NCBI GenBank assembly: GCA_023458995.1
Contig: JAEWVV010000115.1
Coordinates: forward strand, 1 to 7,067
Direction: 5' to 3'
Length of the DNA stretch: 7,067 nucleotides
Origin: Bacillota bacterium
GTDB lineage: Bacteria; Bacillota_I; Bacilli_A; Acholeplasmatales; Acholeplasmataceae
Part shown: positions 1 through 6,127 of the stretch, one piece after another
How positions within the stretch are numbered: the stretch's first letter is position 1
Layout of the letters: the number at the start of each line of letters is the position of its first letter
Program-made: the position numbers and the translations under genes
The notes under the pieces: generated by a model
What the model was told of the DNA's origin: nothing
What the model saw: only the letters and a program-made list of their open reading frames with translations
Databases searched by the model: none

Positions 1-1
1 C

Positions 2-1441
2 GATAATAATATCTATATGATGTCAGATTCTGGTGCACGTGGTAACGCATCGAACTTTGCTCAGCTCGCTGGTATGCGCGGACTCATGAATAACCCTAAA
101 GGTGAAATCATTGAAGTTCCTGTTAAAGCATCATTTAGAGAAGGTCTAACTGTATCTGAATTCTTTATTTCGACCCACGGTGCCCGCAAAGGTTCTACTG
201 ATACCGCGTTAAAGACTGCTGAATCAGGTTACTTAACACGTCGTTTAGTTGACGTATCTCAAGATGTCATCGTTGTTGATGAAGATTGTGGTACAGAACG
301 TGGCGTTGTGATGACACCGATTAAGGAAGATACAAAAGAAATCGTTCCTTTATATGACCGTATCGTTGGTCGTTATTCATCGAAAGATGTATTAAATCCT
401 AAGACGAAACAAGTGCTTGTTAAACGCAATGAACTCATTACTGAAGAAATTGGTCATGCGATTATTAAAGCCGATGTTGAAGCTGTTGAAATTAGAAGCA
501 ACTTAACATGTAATTCCGATAACGGTGTATGTGCTAAGTGTTATGGACGTAACCTTGCTACCAACACACGTGTTGAAGTGGGTGAAGCTGTTGGTGTTGT
601 TGCCGCACAATCGATTGGTGAACCTGGTACACAGTTAACCATGAGAACCTTCCATACTGGTGGGGTTGCCTCAGCGTCCGATATTACACAAGGTCTCCCA
701 CGTATTCAAGAACTTTTTGAAGCCCGCAATCCAAAAGGTAAAGCGGTTATTTCAGAAGTTGATGGTAAGGTGAAGGCTATTGATCGTCAACGTGGTGGTA
801 TTTCAATTATCACAATCGTCGATGCAGCTGATAAAGAATATAAGTACACAGTTGATCCAAATATTGAAGCTTTAGTAAGAAAAGGTGCCTCTGTTAAAGC
901 AGGTCAAAAACTTACACCAGGTTCAATTAATCCAAAAGAACTATTAAGAGTAGTTTCTGCTGAAGCAGCTGAACTCTATATTCTTGAAGAAGTTCAAAAG
1001 GTTTACCGTGCTCAAGGGGTGGAAATCTCCGATAAGCACGTTGAGCTCATCATCAGACAAATGTTAAGAAGAATTACTGTTGTCACCGAAGGTGATACAG
1101 ATCTTCTTCCAGGTACTGAAGTCTCCGTTTCAGAATTCAAACGTGAAAACAAGAAAGCATTTGCTCAGTTTAAACGTCCAGCTGTTGGTAGACCCATCTT
1201 ACTTGGTATTACACGCGCAAGCTTAAGAAGTGATTCATTCTTATCAGCAGCATCCTTCCAGGAAACAACTCGTATCTTGACCGATGCAGCAATTAAAGGT
1301 AAGACCGATGAACTCCATGGCTTAAAGGAAAATGTCATCATTGGTGGCTTAATCCCAGCAGGTACAGGTATTTTAAGAGAAACGACATTTGATTATGATC
1401 GTTCAAATACTTATACTGAAGACGAAGAACTCGATTATTAA
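2..1441 (+). CDS. rpoC: DNA-directed RNA polymerase subunit beta' (C-terminal part, 5' end cut by window)
   Basis: This is the C-terminal part of the catalytic beta' subunit of RNA polymerase. The frame is open from base 2, so the ATG codons at 17 and 20 are internal methionines of the conserved [11 protein letters not shown] stretch; the true start lies upstream. Visible landmarks are the [14 protein letters not shown] and [17 protein letters not shown] blocks, the second zinc site (Cys codons at 287, 509, 530 and 539, giving C-x6-C-x2-C in the last three), and the trigger-loop sequence TMRTFHTGG near 638-664. The trigger loop runs directly into the [19 protein letters not shown] segment, without the long insertion found in Escherichia coli. 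The end is intact (acidic tail EDEELDY, then TAA) and is followed two bases later by a terminator, so rpoC closes its transcription unit. Identity is certain. Nothing looks damaged. Confidence 0.98.
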   Translation, partial: DNNIYMMSDSGARGNASNFAQLAGMRGLMNNPKGEIIEVPVKASFREGLTVSEFFISTHGARKGSTDTALKTAESGYLTRRLVDVSQDVIVVDEDCGTERGVVMTPIKEDTKEIVPLYDRIVGRYSSKDVLNPKTKQVLVKRNELITEEIGHAIIKADVEAVEIRSNLTCNSDNGVCAKCYGRNLATNTRVEVGEAVGVVAAQSIGEPGTQLTMRTFHTGGVASASDITQGLPRIQELFEARNPKGKAVISEVDGKVKAIDRQRGGISIITIVDAADKEYKYTVDPNIEALVRKGASVKAGQKLTPGSINPKELLRVVSAEAAELYILEEVQKVYRAQGVEISDKHVELIIRQMLRRITVVTEGDTDLLPGTEVSVSEFKRENKKAFAQFKRPAVGRPILLGITRASLRSDSFLSAASFQETTRILTDAAIKGKTDELHGLKENVIIGGLIPAGTGILRETTFDYDRSNTYTEDEELDY

Positions 1442-1442
1442 C

Positions 1443-1484
1443 AAAAATAGGATTTCATCGAAAGATGAGATCCTATTTTTATTT
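1443..1484 (+). terminator. Rho-independent terminator of rpoC, probably bidirectional
   Basis: The left arm 1443-1459 pairs with 1464-1480 as a 17-bp stem (one G-U pair) around the loop GAAA. The T-rich tail TTTTTATTT runs from 1476 to 1484. The A run at 1443-1447 becomes a U run when read on the minus strand, so the same hairpin could also stop leftward transcription from the GntR operon into rpoC. Confidence 0.93.
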
Positions 1485-1497
1485 GAAAAAATGATAT

Positions 1498-1522
1498 AAA
1501 AAAAGTCAGCGGTTGCTGACTT
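1498..1522 (-). terminator. Terminator of the GntR-pair operon
   Basis: A perfect 8-bp stem is formed by 1503-1510 (AAGTCAGC) and 1515-1522 (GCTGACTT) around the loop GGTT. Read on the minus strand it is followed by seven U residues (A run 1498-1504). The stem overlaps the TAA stop of the downstream GntR gene (1521-1523), a compact gene-end arrangement also seen at the GGDEF gene in this window. Confidence 0.88.
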
Positions 1523-2309
1523 AAATGTAGAAGAAATGGTTATGTGTAATTTTCTTTAATTCTTCTTCCTCAAAATCAACTTCAAAATATTGGTTCATCG
1601 TTGAGATTGAGCGTGATACATCAATTAAATGTTTGTCTTGATCCAGTGCAACTGCGATGACTTGATAACTTGCAGTGTCTTGAGCAGCATTTAAAATCTT
1701 TGCATCTTCACGTGATAAATTGCTGACACTTAAGAGTCTTCTACCGGATGAGACGAGTTTTCCATATTGGAAATAAATCGATTCATAAAGTGGTTTATCA
1801 TCATATGTTGCTTGATCGATGCCTTCAAAACGTGATTGAGGTAAGTAGATATCCATTAAAGCGAGTGGAATTTCGTTACCGTAATAGATACGTCTTAAAT
1901 GAATATAGTTTTCATTTGGATCAATGGCTTGATCAACTTGTAGTTGAACAGGTAATTGAGTTACTCTTTTTTTAAGTGTCTTAATCGATGGTGTCAAACC
2001 AAGATTTTTAATAATGTCATAAAGTTTGGAGACTTTTAAATAATAATCAGACGATAAGCTGACATAATTAGCAAAATAGGTACCGTGTTCATTGTGGAAG
2101 AAGTTTTCAAATGTTAAACGGTGGTAAGCTTGATTGACAAACGTTTGATCGACATCTAAGAAAAGTGCGAGTTCTTCAATGGTTGGAAGTTCATCCATAT
2201 ATTTGATTTCTTGACTGATCAATAACGACTTAACTGATTGATAAATCTGTAAGTTAATTGGGTTAGATTGACGCTTGTCAATCTTTATTTTTTCCATAAG
2301 TATTTTCAT
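1521..2309 (-). CDS. GntR-family transcriptional regulator with degenerate DNA-reading helix (HutC/UTRA type)
   Basis: This 262-residue protein has the two-domain plan of HutC-type GntR regulators. An N-terminal winged helix-turn-helix covers about residues 13-82 (NPINLQIYQSVKSLL, LPTIEELA at 41-48, FVNQAYHRL at 57-65, wing HGTYF at 75-79). A C-terminal UTRA-like ligand-binding domain covers about 110-245 (YIHLRRIYYGNEIPLALMDIY; LPQSRFEG; PLYESIYFQYG). It would act as a dimeric, effector-responsive DNA-binding protein in the cytoplasm. The recognition helix differs from the family: the usual SRxTVRxA is replaced by DQTFVNQA, and the wing GxGTFV by HGTYFA. Its DNA target is therefore probably unusual, or it contacts DNA mainly as a partner of the adjacent paralogue. 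The start at 2309 is chosen over the internal Met5 (2297) because a strong GAGGTGA lies 7 nt upstream. The ligand cannot be read from sequence. Confidence 0.87.
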   Translation of the reverse strand: MKILMEKIKIDKRQSNPINLQIYQSVKSLLISQEIKYMDELPTIEELALFLDVDQTFVNQAYHRLTFENFFHNEHGTYFANYVSLSSDYYLKVSKLYDIIKNLGLTPSIKTLKKRVTQLPVQLQVDQAIDPNENYIHLRRIYYGNEIPLALMDIYLPQSRFEGIDQATYDDKPLYESIYFQYGKLVSSGRRLLSVSNLSREDAKILNAAQDTASYQVIAVALDQDKHLIDVSRSISTMNQYFEVDFEEEELKKITHNHFFYI

Positions 2310-3043
2310 CCTAAAATCACCTCAAACTGTGTAAATTGACCTAAGAAAAGTGTTTCAAGATAAGCAATAGGTCTTTCGCTTGGATCAAAAATGGTTGTTC
2401 TAACACGATGTGCAGCAGCATGCTTAAATGAATTTAAAAGAAGTGCTTCTGATGAGGTTAGATTGACAGGACTAAACCCGTTTTTAACGCGTTTAATGGT
2501 GTGATGATATCGGTGTGATAATAACCCAGGAAGATTATGTGTTTCAACATCTTTAATCGTTAGTTTTGGATAAAGTTTTACAGGTAAGTAAAGTGTCTGT
2601 AAGAGTACTTCAGCATTCTCAATCAAGACGATGAATTTAAGCATATAATACTGTTCATGATCCGCTAAATTCAAATTTTCCACGACACGATCATTATCAC
2701 CTGATTGATCAAATAAAATAACACGCTTAATCTTAGTTTGATATGAATAAGATGATGAATCATCAAACTTATTAAATCCTTTGAGTGGAAATCTGAAGAT
2801 TCGTCTCGTTGAAACGAATGTACCACTCCCTTGAACACGCATAATCAGTCCTTGTTTAACAAGAAGTTTATACGCATTTTTAACAACAATATCACTGATT
2901 TGAAAGACTTCACATAGTTCGCTTTCAGTGGGTAAGCGGTCATTATCTGACAAGACGCCTTGTTTAATTGCATCTTCGATGGAGTCTTTGATTTGAAGGT
3001 AAAGTGCCTTCTTAATTGTTTTATCGATTTTGATATAATTCAT
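2306..3043 (-). CDS. GntR-family transcriptional regulator (HutC/UTRA type), first gene of a regulator pair
   Basis: This 245-residue regulator has a recognisable GntR winged helix-turn-helix at about 6-78 (ALYLQIKDSIEDAIKQG; LPTESEL at 37-43; VVKNAYKLLVKQGLI at 53-67; wing GSGTFV at 72-77). A UTRA effector domain follows at about 105-240 (YMLKFIVLIENAEVLLQTLYLP; NLPGLLSHRYHH; HRVRTTIFDPSERPIAYLETLFLG). Such proteins bind DNA as dimers and release it, or change shape, on binding a small metabolite. The start is supported by AAGTGAGG (3058-3051), 7 nt before the ATG. It ends in TGA overlapping the ATG of the second GntR gene. The canonical SRxTVR helix reads SDIVVK here, so its operator may deviate from known HutC sites. 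It diverges from the synthase/SDR/channel operon across a shared intergenic region, making that operon and itself the likely targets (inference from position). Confidence 0.9.
   Translation of the reverse strand: MNYIKIDKTIKKALYLQIKDSIEDAIKQGVLSDNDRLPTESELCEVFQISDIVVKNAYKLLVKQGLIMRVQGSGTFVSTRRIFRFPLKGFNKFDDSSSYSYQTKIKRVILFDQSGDNDRVVENLNLADHEQYYMLKFIVLIENAEVLLQTLYLPVKLYPKLTIKDVETHNLPGLLSHRYHHTIKRVKNGFSPVNLTSSEALLLNSFKHAAAHRVRTTIFDPSERPIAYLETLFLGQFTQFEVILG
2317..2323 (-). promoter_or_regulatory. Ribosome binding site of the downstream GntR gene
   Basis: Minus-strand GAGGTGA ends 7 nt before the ATG at 2309-2307. It lies inside the end of the upstream GntR coding sequence. It fixes the start at Met1 rather than Met5 and, with the ATGA overlap (stop TGA 2308-2306), indicates translational coupling of the two regulators. 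Confidence 0.8.
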
Positions 3044-3072
3044 ATGTTAACCTCACTTTTATTTACATGACT

Positions 3073-3101
3073 ATTGTAGAGCATTTAAGATCATTTCACA
3101 A
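3073..3101 (-). promoter_or_regulatory. Probable promoter of the GntR-pair operon
   Basis: Read leftward, a -35-like TTGTGA (3101-3096) is separated by 17 nt from a -10-like TACAAT (3078-3073). Transcription would begin just ahead of the AAGTGAGG ribosome binding site. The -35 matches the consensus at four of six bases. It is the best pair found by eye upstream of this operon. Confidence 0.5.
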
Positions 3102-3106
3102 ATGAT
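3090..3106. promoter_or_regulatory. Palindrome overlapping the GntR promoter, candidate operator
   Basis: ATCATTT (3090-3096) and AAATGAT (3100-3106) are exact inverted repeats separated by CAC. The palindrome covers the predicted leftward -35 hexamer, where bound repressor would block polymerase. A dimeric GntR protein is the natural candidate, giving autoregulation. AT-rich DNA yields such repeats by chance fairly often, so this rests mainly on position. Confidence 0.4.
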
Positions 3107-3208
3107 TTAAGTTGTTTTAAAGCAAAATTAAGATAATTGTAAGACATTTTCGTTTTATAACCATTTGAGGCCCCAATTATGATAAAAAATGTGTTGATTT
3201 GACCTATC

Positions 3209-3236
3209 TTGACAAAACATTTGCCTTTGTTATAAT
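3209..3236 (+). promoter_or_regulatory. Consensus sigma-A type promoter of the synthase-SDR-channel operon
   Basis: TTGACA (3209-3214) and TATAAT (3231-3236) both match the consensus perfectly with a 16-nt spacer. The expected start is near 3243, leaving a leader of about 180 nt before the ATG at 3427. A perfect promoter suggests high basal strength, so control by a repressor or in the leader is plausible. Confidence 0.82.
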
Positions 3237-3307
3237 AAGGATGATAAATACCATTAGCTTCACAACAAGATGTGTTTTTTACTAAAAATACTTAATAATT
3301 CATAAAG

Positions 3308-3323
3308 ATATCCTAAAGGATAT
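3308..3323 (+). repeat. Short inverted repeat in the operon leader
   Basis: ATATCC (3308-3313) and GGATAT (3318-3323) are exact inverted repeats around TAAA. It could form a small RNA hairpin in the leader or serve as a DNA operator about 70 bp downstream of the promoter. There is no T tract after it, so it is not an intrinsic terminator. Confidence 0.4.
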
Positions 3324-3374
3324 AGAATAAGAAGATAGTTTTAAGTTAAAAGCACTTTTATGTGATATAAAAAG

Positions 3375-3392
3375 GTTGATTTGTATTATAAT
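3375..3392 (+). promoter_or_regulatory. Possible second promoter near the synthase gene
   Basis: A perfect TATAAT (3387-3392) lies 35 nt before the start codon, preceded by the same GTTGATTTG (3375-3383) that sits just upstream of the consensus promoter at 3209. No convincing -35 hexamer is present at 16-18 nt and the TGn extension is absent. It may be a weak or activator-dependent promoter, or a decayed copy. Confidence 0.28.
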
Positions 3393-3426
3393 AGGAATAA
3401 GCGGTTTTTGAAAAGAGGCTATAAAA

Positions 3427-4614
3427 ATGGATTTATTCAAGAAATGTTATCAGTATGACACAGCTAAAAAAGCACGTGAAGGTGGATACTATCCATACTT
3501 TCACGAATTAACATCAAAACAAGATACAGTCGTCCATATGGAAGGCAAAGAAATGATCATGATTGGTTCAAACAACTACCTTGGTCTCACTTCTCATCCA
3601 GAAGTGATTCAAGCTGCAGTGGATGCAACCTTAAAATATGGAACAGGTGTATCAGGATCACGTTTTTTAAATGGAACACTCAATTTACACAAAGAATTAG
3701 AAACTGAACTTGCAGCGTTTTTAAATAAAGAAGACTGCACGATTTTCTCAACAGGATTTCAATCAAATCTTGGTATTATCTCAGCAATTGCTGGAAGAAA
3801 TGACATCATTTTTTCAGACAAAGAAAACCATGCGAGTATATATGATGGAATGCGTTTAAGTTATGCAGAAGTCATTCGTTATGAACATGCTGATATGGAA
3901 GATTTAGAAGCTAAACTCGCAAAAGCACCAGATAATAAAGGTAAACTGATTGTCACTGATGGCGTATTTTCCATGAGTGGTGATATTGCAAAATTACCTG
4001 AAATTGTTTTACTTGCTAAAAAGTATGGCGCACGTATCATGGTTGATGATGCACACGGTTTAGGTGTTATGGGTAAATATGGAAGAGGTACTGCTGAACA
4101 TTTTGGACTTGAAAAAGAAGTCGATATCATTATGGGTACTTTCTCTAAGTCATTAGCATCTTTAGGTGGCTATGTTGCTGCTGAAAGAGATGTTGTTGAT
4201 TTTATTAGACATAACTCTCGTCCCTATATTTTCTCAGCGGCAATTCCACCCGCTAACACAGCAGCTGCTCTAGCAGCATTACGTATTTTGAAAAGAGAAC
4301 CTGAAAGAGTTCAAGCTTTAAACGATATCGCTGAATATATGCGTCAAGGTTTAAAAGCTAAAGGACTTAAGATTAAAGATTCTAAAACTCCAATCATTCC
4401 TATTTATACATTTATGCCACTAAGAACGATGATTGCATGTAATCAGTTATTCGAACATGGCGTCTACGTCAACCCAGTTGTACCACCAGCTACACCCATT
4501 GGTGAATGCTTAATTCGTACAAGTTATACGGCTACTCATACAAAAGAATTAATGGATCAAGCCATTGAAAAGATTGTAGAAGTACTAAAAGGATTGGAAA
4601 ACTTTGAGGAATAA
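3427..4614 (+). CDS. Alpha-oxoamine synthase, best read as serine palmitoyltransferase
   Basis: This is a PLP-dependent fold-type I enzyme of 395 residues. The predicted reaction joins L-serine and a long acyl thioester to give 3-ketosphinganine, CO2 and free CoA or ACP, in the cytoplasm. Active-site residues are visible: H135 (stacks on PLP), D207 and H210 in VDDAHGLG, K241 in GTFSKS (Schiff-base lysine), and R364 (carboxylate-binding Arg). From memory of the Sphingomonas enzyme (H159, D231, H234, K265), the spacings of 72, 3 and 31 are identical. The loop PPATP at 353-357 and the N-terminal YPYF near residue 23 are serine palmitoyltransferase traits; 2-amino-3-ketobutyrate ligase and 8-amino-7-oxononanoate synthase have a shorter loop. 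The overall pattern (FLNGTLxLHxxLE, GTFSKSLAS, RPYIFSA) closely resembles Bacteroidetes enzymes. AAAGAGG lies 8 nt before the ATG. Automatic annotation may say glycine C-acetyltransferase. The family is certain and the substrate probable. Confidence 0.83.
   Translation: MDLFKKCYQYDTAKKAREGGYYPYFHELTSKQDTVVHMEGKEMIMIGSNNYLGLTSHPEVIQAAVDATLKYGTGVSGSRFLNGTLNLHKELETELAAFLNKEDCTIFSTGFQSNLGIISAIAGRNDIIFSDKENHASIYDGMRLSYAEVIRYEHADMEDLEAKLAKAPDNKGKLIVTDGVFSMSGDIAKLPEIVLLAKKYGARIMVDDAHGLGVMGKYGRGTAEHFGLEKEVDIIMGTFSKSLASLGGYVAAERDVVDFIRHNSRPYIFSAAIPPANTAAALAALRILKREPERVQALNDIAEYMRQGLKAKGLKIKDSKTPIIPIYTFMPLRTMIACNQLFEHGVYVNPVVPPATPIGECLIRTSYTATHTKELMDQAIEKIVEVLKGLENFEE
4606..4610 (+). promoter_or_regulatory. 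Ribosome binding site of the SDR gene inside the synthase gene
   Basis: GAGGA lies within the last codons of the synthase and 7 nt before the SDR ATG at 4618. Only three bases separate the synthase TAA from this ATG, so the two proteins are expected to be co-translated from one message. Confidence 0.75.
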
Positions 4615-4617
4615 TTC

Positions 4618-5418
4618 ATGAAAGTTATTATTGTTACGGGTGCTTCCTCTGGGATTGGATTAGAGGTTTCTAATTACCTTGCATCAAAAGGATATCATGT
4701 CTATGGTATCAGTAGATCAAAAGTCTATGAGAAAAATGTAAAGGGTATCCAAGCGGATGTTACCAATTATGAACAATTAAAACAAAGCTATCAAGATATC
4801 TTTGATATAGAAGGAAGAATCGATGTTGTCATTAACAATGCCGGTTTCGGTATTTCTGGAAGTATCGAAGAAACCTCGTTAGAGGATGCAAATCAACTCA
4901 TGAATGTTAACTTCATGGGTGTTTTTCATTCAACAAAAGCAGCCCTACCTTTTCTTAGACAATCGGGTGGGGGAAAGATCATTAACGTCAGTTCGGTCGC
5001 AAGTAGACTAGCCATTCCATTCCAAGCATTTTATTCAAGTTCGAAAGCAGCAATCAATGCTTTTTCTGAAGCACTTCATAATGAAGTGTCACCCATGCAT
5101 ATTCAAGTATGTGCGTTAATGCCTGGAGATATTAAAACCGGATTTACTAAAAATCGTCGTAAAAATGAAACAGAATCAGCTGTTTACCAAAAAAGAGTTG
5201 ATAAATCTGTTGGTGTGATGGAAGATGATGAACGTAACGGTATGGATCCTTTAGTAGCAGCTAAAACGATCGATAAAATGGTACGTAAAAGAAGAATTCC
5301 TCTTTATAAAACAATTGGTTTTAAGTATAAGGTATTCGTTTTATTACATAAGCTATTACCAGCACGATTTGCAAATTTTGTTGTTGGAGTACTATACGGG
5401 TTTAAGGGGATAAAATAA
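4618..5418 (+). CDS. Classical short-chain dehydrogenase/reductase, candidate 3-ketosphinganine reductase
   Basis: This 266-residue NAD(P)-dependent reductase has a complete classical SDR set: cofactor motif TGASSGIG (7-14), an ADVTN-type acidic turn near 46-50, NNAG (73-76), catalytic Asn98, Ser126, Tyr139 and Lys143 (YSSSK). A basic SRSK segment after the second strand suggests preference for NADPH. The C-terminal about 40 residues are basic then hydrophobic (RKRRIPLYKTIGFKYK, then FVLLHKLLP and FANFVVGVLYGF), as in SDRs that act on membrane lipids, so peripheral membrane association is likely. It begins 3 nt after the synthase, so it probably reduces that enzyme's beta-keto product; for a serine palmitoyltransferase this is 3-ketosphinganine to sphinganine. 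Family membership is certain. The substrate is inferred from context. It is not the extended-SDR threonine dehydrogenase that can accompany ketobutyrate ligase, because the cofactor motif and length differ. Confidence 0.85.
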   Translation: MKVIIVTGASSGIGLEVSNYLASKGYHVYGISRSKVYEKNVKGIQADVTNYEQLKQSYQDIFDIEGRIDVVINNAGFGISGSIEETSLEDANQLMNVNFMGVFHSTKAALPFLRQSGGGKIINVSSVASRLAIPFQAFYSSSKAAINAFSEALHNEVSPMHIQVCALMPGDIKTGFTKNRRKNETESAVYQKRVDKSVGVMEDDERNGMDPLVAAKTIDKMVRKRRIPLYKTIGFKYKVFVLLHKLLPARFANFVVGVLYGFKGIK

Positions 5419-5419
5419 A

Positions 5420-6049
5420 ATGATTAAAGAACGTGTTATGTTGAAAGCGATGATGGCAGGCATCTTTATCGGCATCGCGGGTCTCATTTATCTATCGGTT
5501 GAAAGCAAAGTTCTTGGAGCTGTGTTATTTAGTTTTGGTCTTTTAATGGTTGTTTCAAAAGGTTATTATCTTTATACAGGAAAAGTTGGCTACTTATTAC
5601 CTTATACAAAAGGTTATTTAATCATCTTAGGAAAAACAATTATAGGTAATTTGATAGGCATCAGTCTTGTGGGATTACTTTTTCGCTTTTCTGGACAAGA
5701 TAGTGTCATCAATCAAGCTGTTCTCATGGTTTCATCAAAACTTGATCGCACCTGGTATCAAGCACTCGTCTTATCGATATTTTGTGGCATGATGATGTAT
5801 GTTGGTGTTCAAGGATATAAGGCGATGAAATTAGATTTACTTAAAGTACTAATCGTCATCTTTGCAGTAACCATCTTTATTCTTGCAAAGTTTGAACACA
5901 GTGTCGCAAATATGCTTTATTTTGCTTTAGGTAATGCGTGGTCATTTAAAGGGGTCCTTTATACAGTGATTTGGATTATCGGTAATGGCATTAGAGCAGT
6001 ATTCCTAAATCTAGTCGAAGTTAAGCTATCAAGTAATGATAGACAGTGA
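5420..6049 (+). CDS. Compact formate/nitrite transporter (FNT) family membrane protein
   Basis: This 209-residue inner-membrane protein has about six hydrophobic spans, near residues 8-27, 30-52, 63-88, 112-132, 138-157 and 172-199. FNT signatures are visible: GLLMVVSKGYYLYTGK (41-55) at the second helix, GNLIG (76-80) in the third, FEHSVANM (158-165) with the central pore histidine H160, and GNGI (188-191) in the last. FNT proteins are pentameric channels for small monovalent anions such as formate, nitrite, hydrosulfide or lactate. It is shorter than FocA or NirC (about 270-285 residues), but I recall a compact Firmicutes clade of similar length. Lys157 and Arg192 stand where small residues are usual. 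The ATG is one base after the SDR stop, preceded by AAGGGGA at 9 nt, so it belongs to the same operon. It ends with TGA. The ion transported and the link to the upstream enzymes are unknown. Confidence 0.8.
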   Translation: MIKERVMLKAMMAGIFIGIAGLIYLSVESKVLGAVLFSFGLLMVVSKGYYLYTGKVGYLLPYTKGYLIILGKTIIGNLIGISLVGLLFRFSGQDSVINQAVLMVSSKLDRTWYQALVLSIFCGMMMYVGVQGYKAMKLDLLKVLIVIFAVTIFILAKFEHSVANMLYFALGNAWSFKGVLYTVIWIIGNGIRAVFLNLVEVKLSSNDRQ

Positions 6050-6070
6050 TTATTAAGAATTCATTAAGCT

Positions 6071-6100
6071 TTTACATATTTCTAAATTGTAGTCTATAAT
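6071..6100 (+). promoter_or_regulatory. Sigma-A type promoter of the GGDEF gene
   Basis: TTTACA (6071-6076, five of six consensus bases) and a perfect TATAAT (6095-6100) are 18 nt apart. The start would fall near 6107, giving a leader of about 20 nt. No terminator was seen between the channel gene and this promoter, so readthrough from the operon is also possible. Confidence 0.8.
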
Positions 6101-6127
6101 AGATGTAATAGTTCAAGAGGTACAAAG

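Larger units (their letters stand above)
3044..3426. other. Divergent regulatory intergenic region (383 bp, no gene seen)
   Basis: This stretch separates the leftward GntR pair from the rightward synthase operon. No credible open reading frame, tRNA or recognised RNA family was seen in it. It holds a consensus rightward promoter (3209-3236), a probable leftward promoter (3073-3101) overlapped by a 7-3-7 palindrome (3090-3106), a 6-bp hairpin in the rightward leader (3308-3323), a second TATAAT close to the gene (3387-3392), and two copies of GTTGATTTG (3193-3201 and 3375-3383). If transcription starts near 3243, the leader before the synthase is about 180 nt. Confidence 0.7.

Noticed and set aside
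17..22. ATG codons as the start of rpoC
   Set aside because: The frame is open from base 2 and the codons fall inside the conserved [11 protein letters not shown] block, so they are internal methionines of a gene cut by the window edge.
1748..1975. Plus-strand open frame of 75 codons
   Set aside because: It lies wholly inside the antisense of a GntR gene with clear family motifs, and has no family resemblance of its own.
3133..3180. ATAATTG / CAATTAT inverted repeat with a 34-nt gap
   Set aside because: The arms are AT-rich and short with a wide gap; chance is a sufficient explanation.
3261..3285. Possible early terminator in the leader (CACA, loop, TGTG, then T run)
   Set aside because: The stem is only four base pairs, so it is too weak to call as an intrinsic terminator by eye.
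3879..4130. Minus-strand open frame of 83 codons
   Set aside because: It is antisense to the conserved core of the synthase, including the VDDAHG region. Its low-complexity Ser/Pro-rich translation is typical of a shadow frame.
3427..4614. Synthase as threonine-catabolic ketobutyrate ligase or as biotin-pathway 8-amino-7-oxononanoate synthase
   Set aside because: It has the longer PPATP loop and YPYF N-terminus of serine palmitoyltransferases. No extended-SDR or zinc threonine dehydrogenase and no biotin gene is adjacent. The alternative is not excluded without a tree.
6050..6070. Imperfect palindrome TTAAGAATTCATTAA after the channel gene as a terminator
   Set aside because: It is almost purely A/T, lacks a GC-rich stem, and is expected by chance in such AT-rich DNA.
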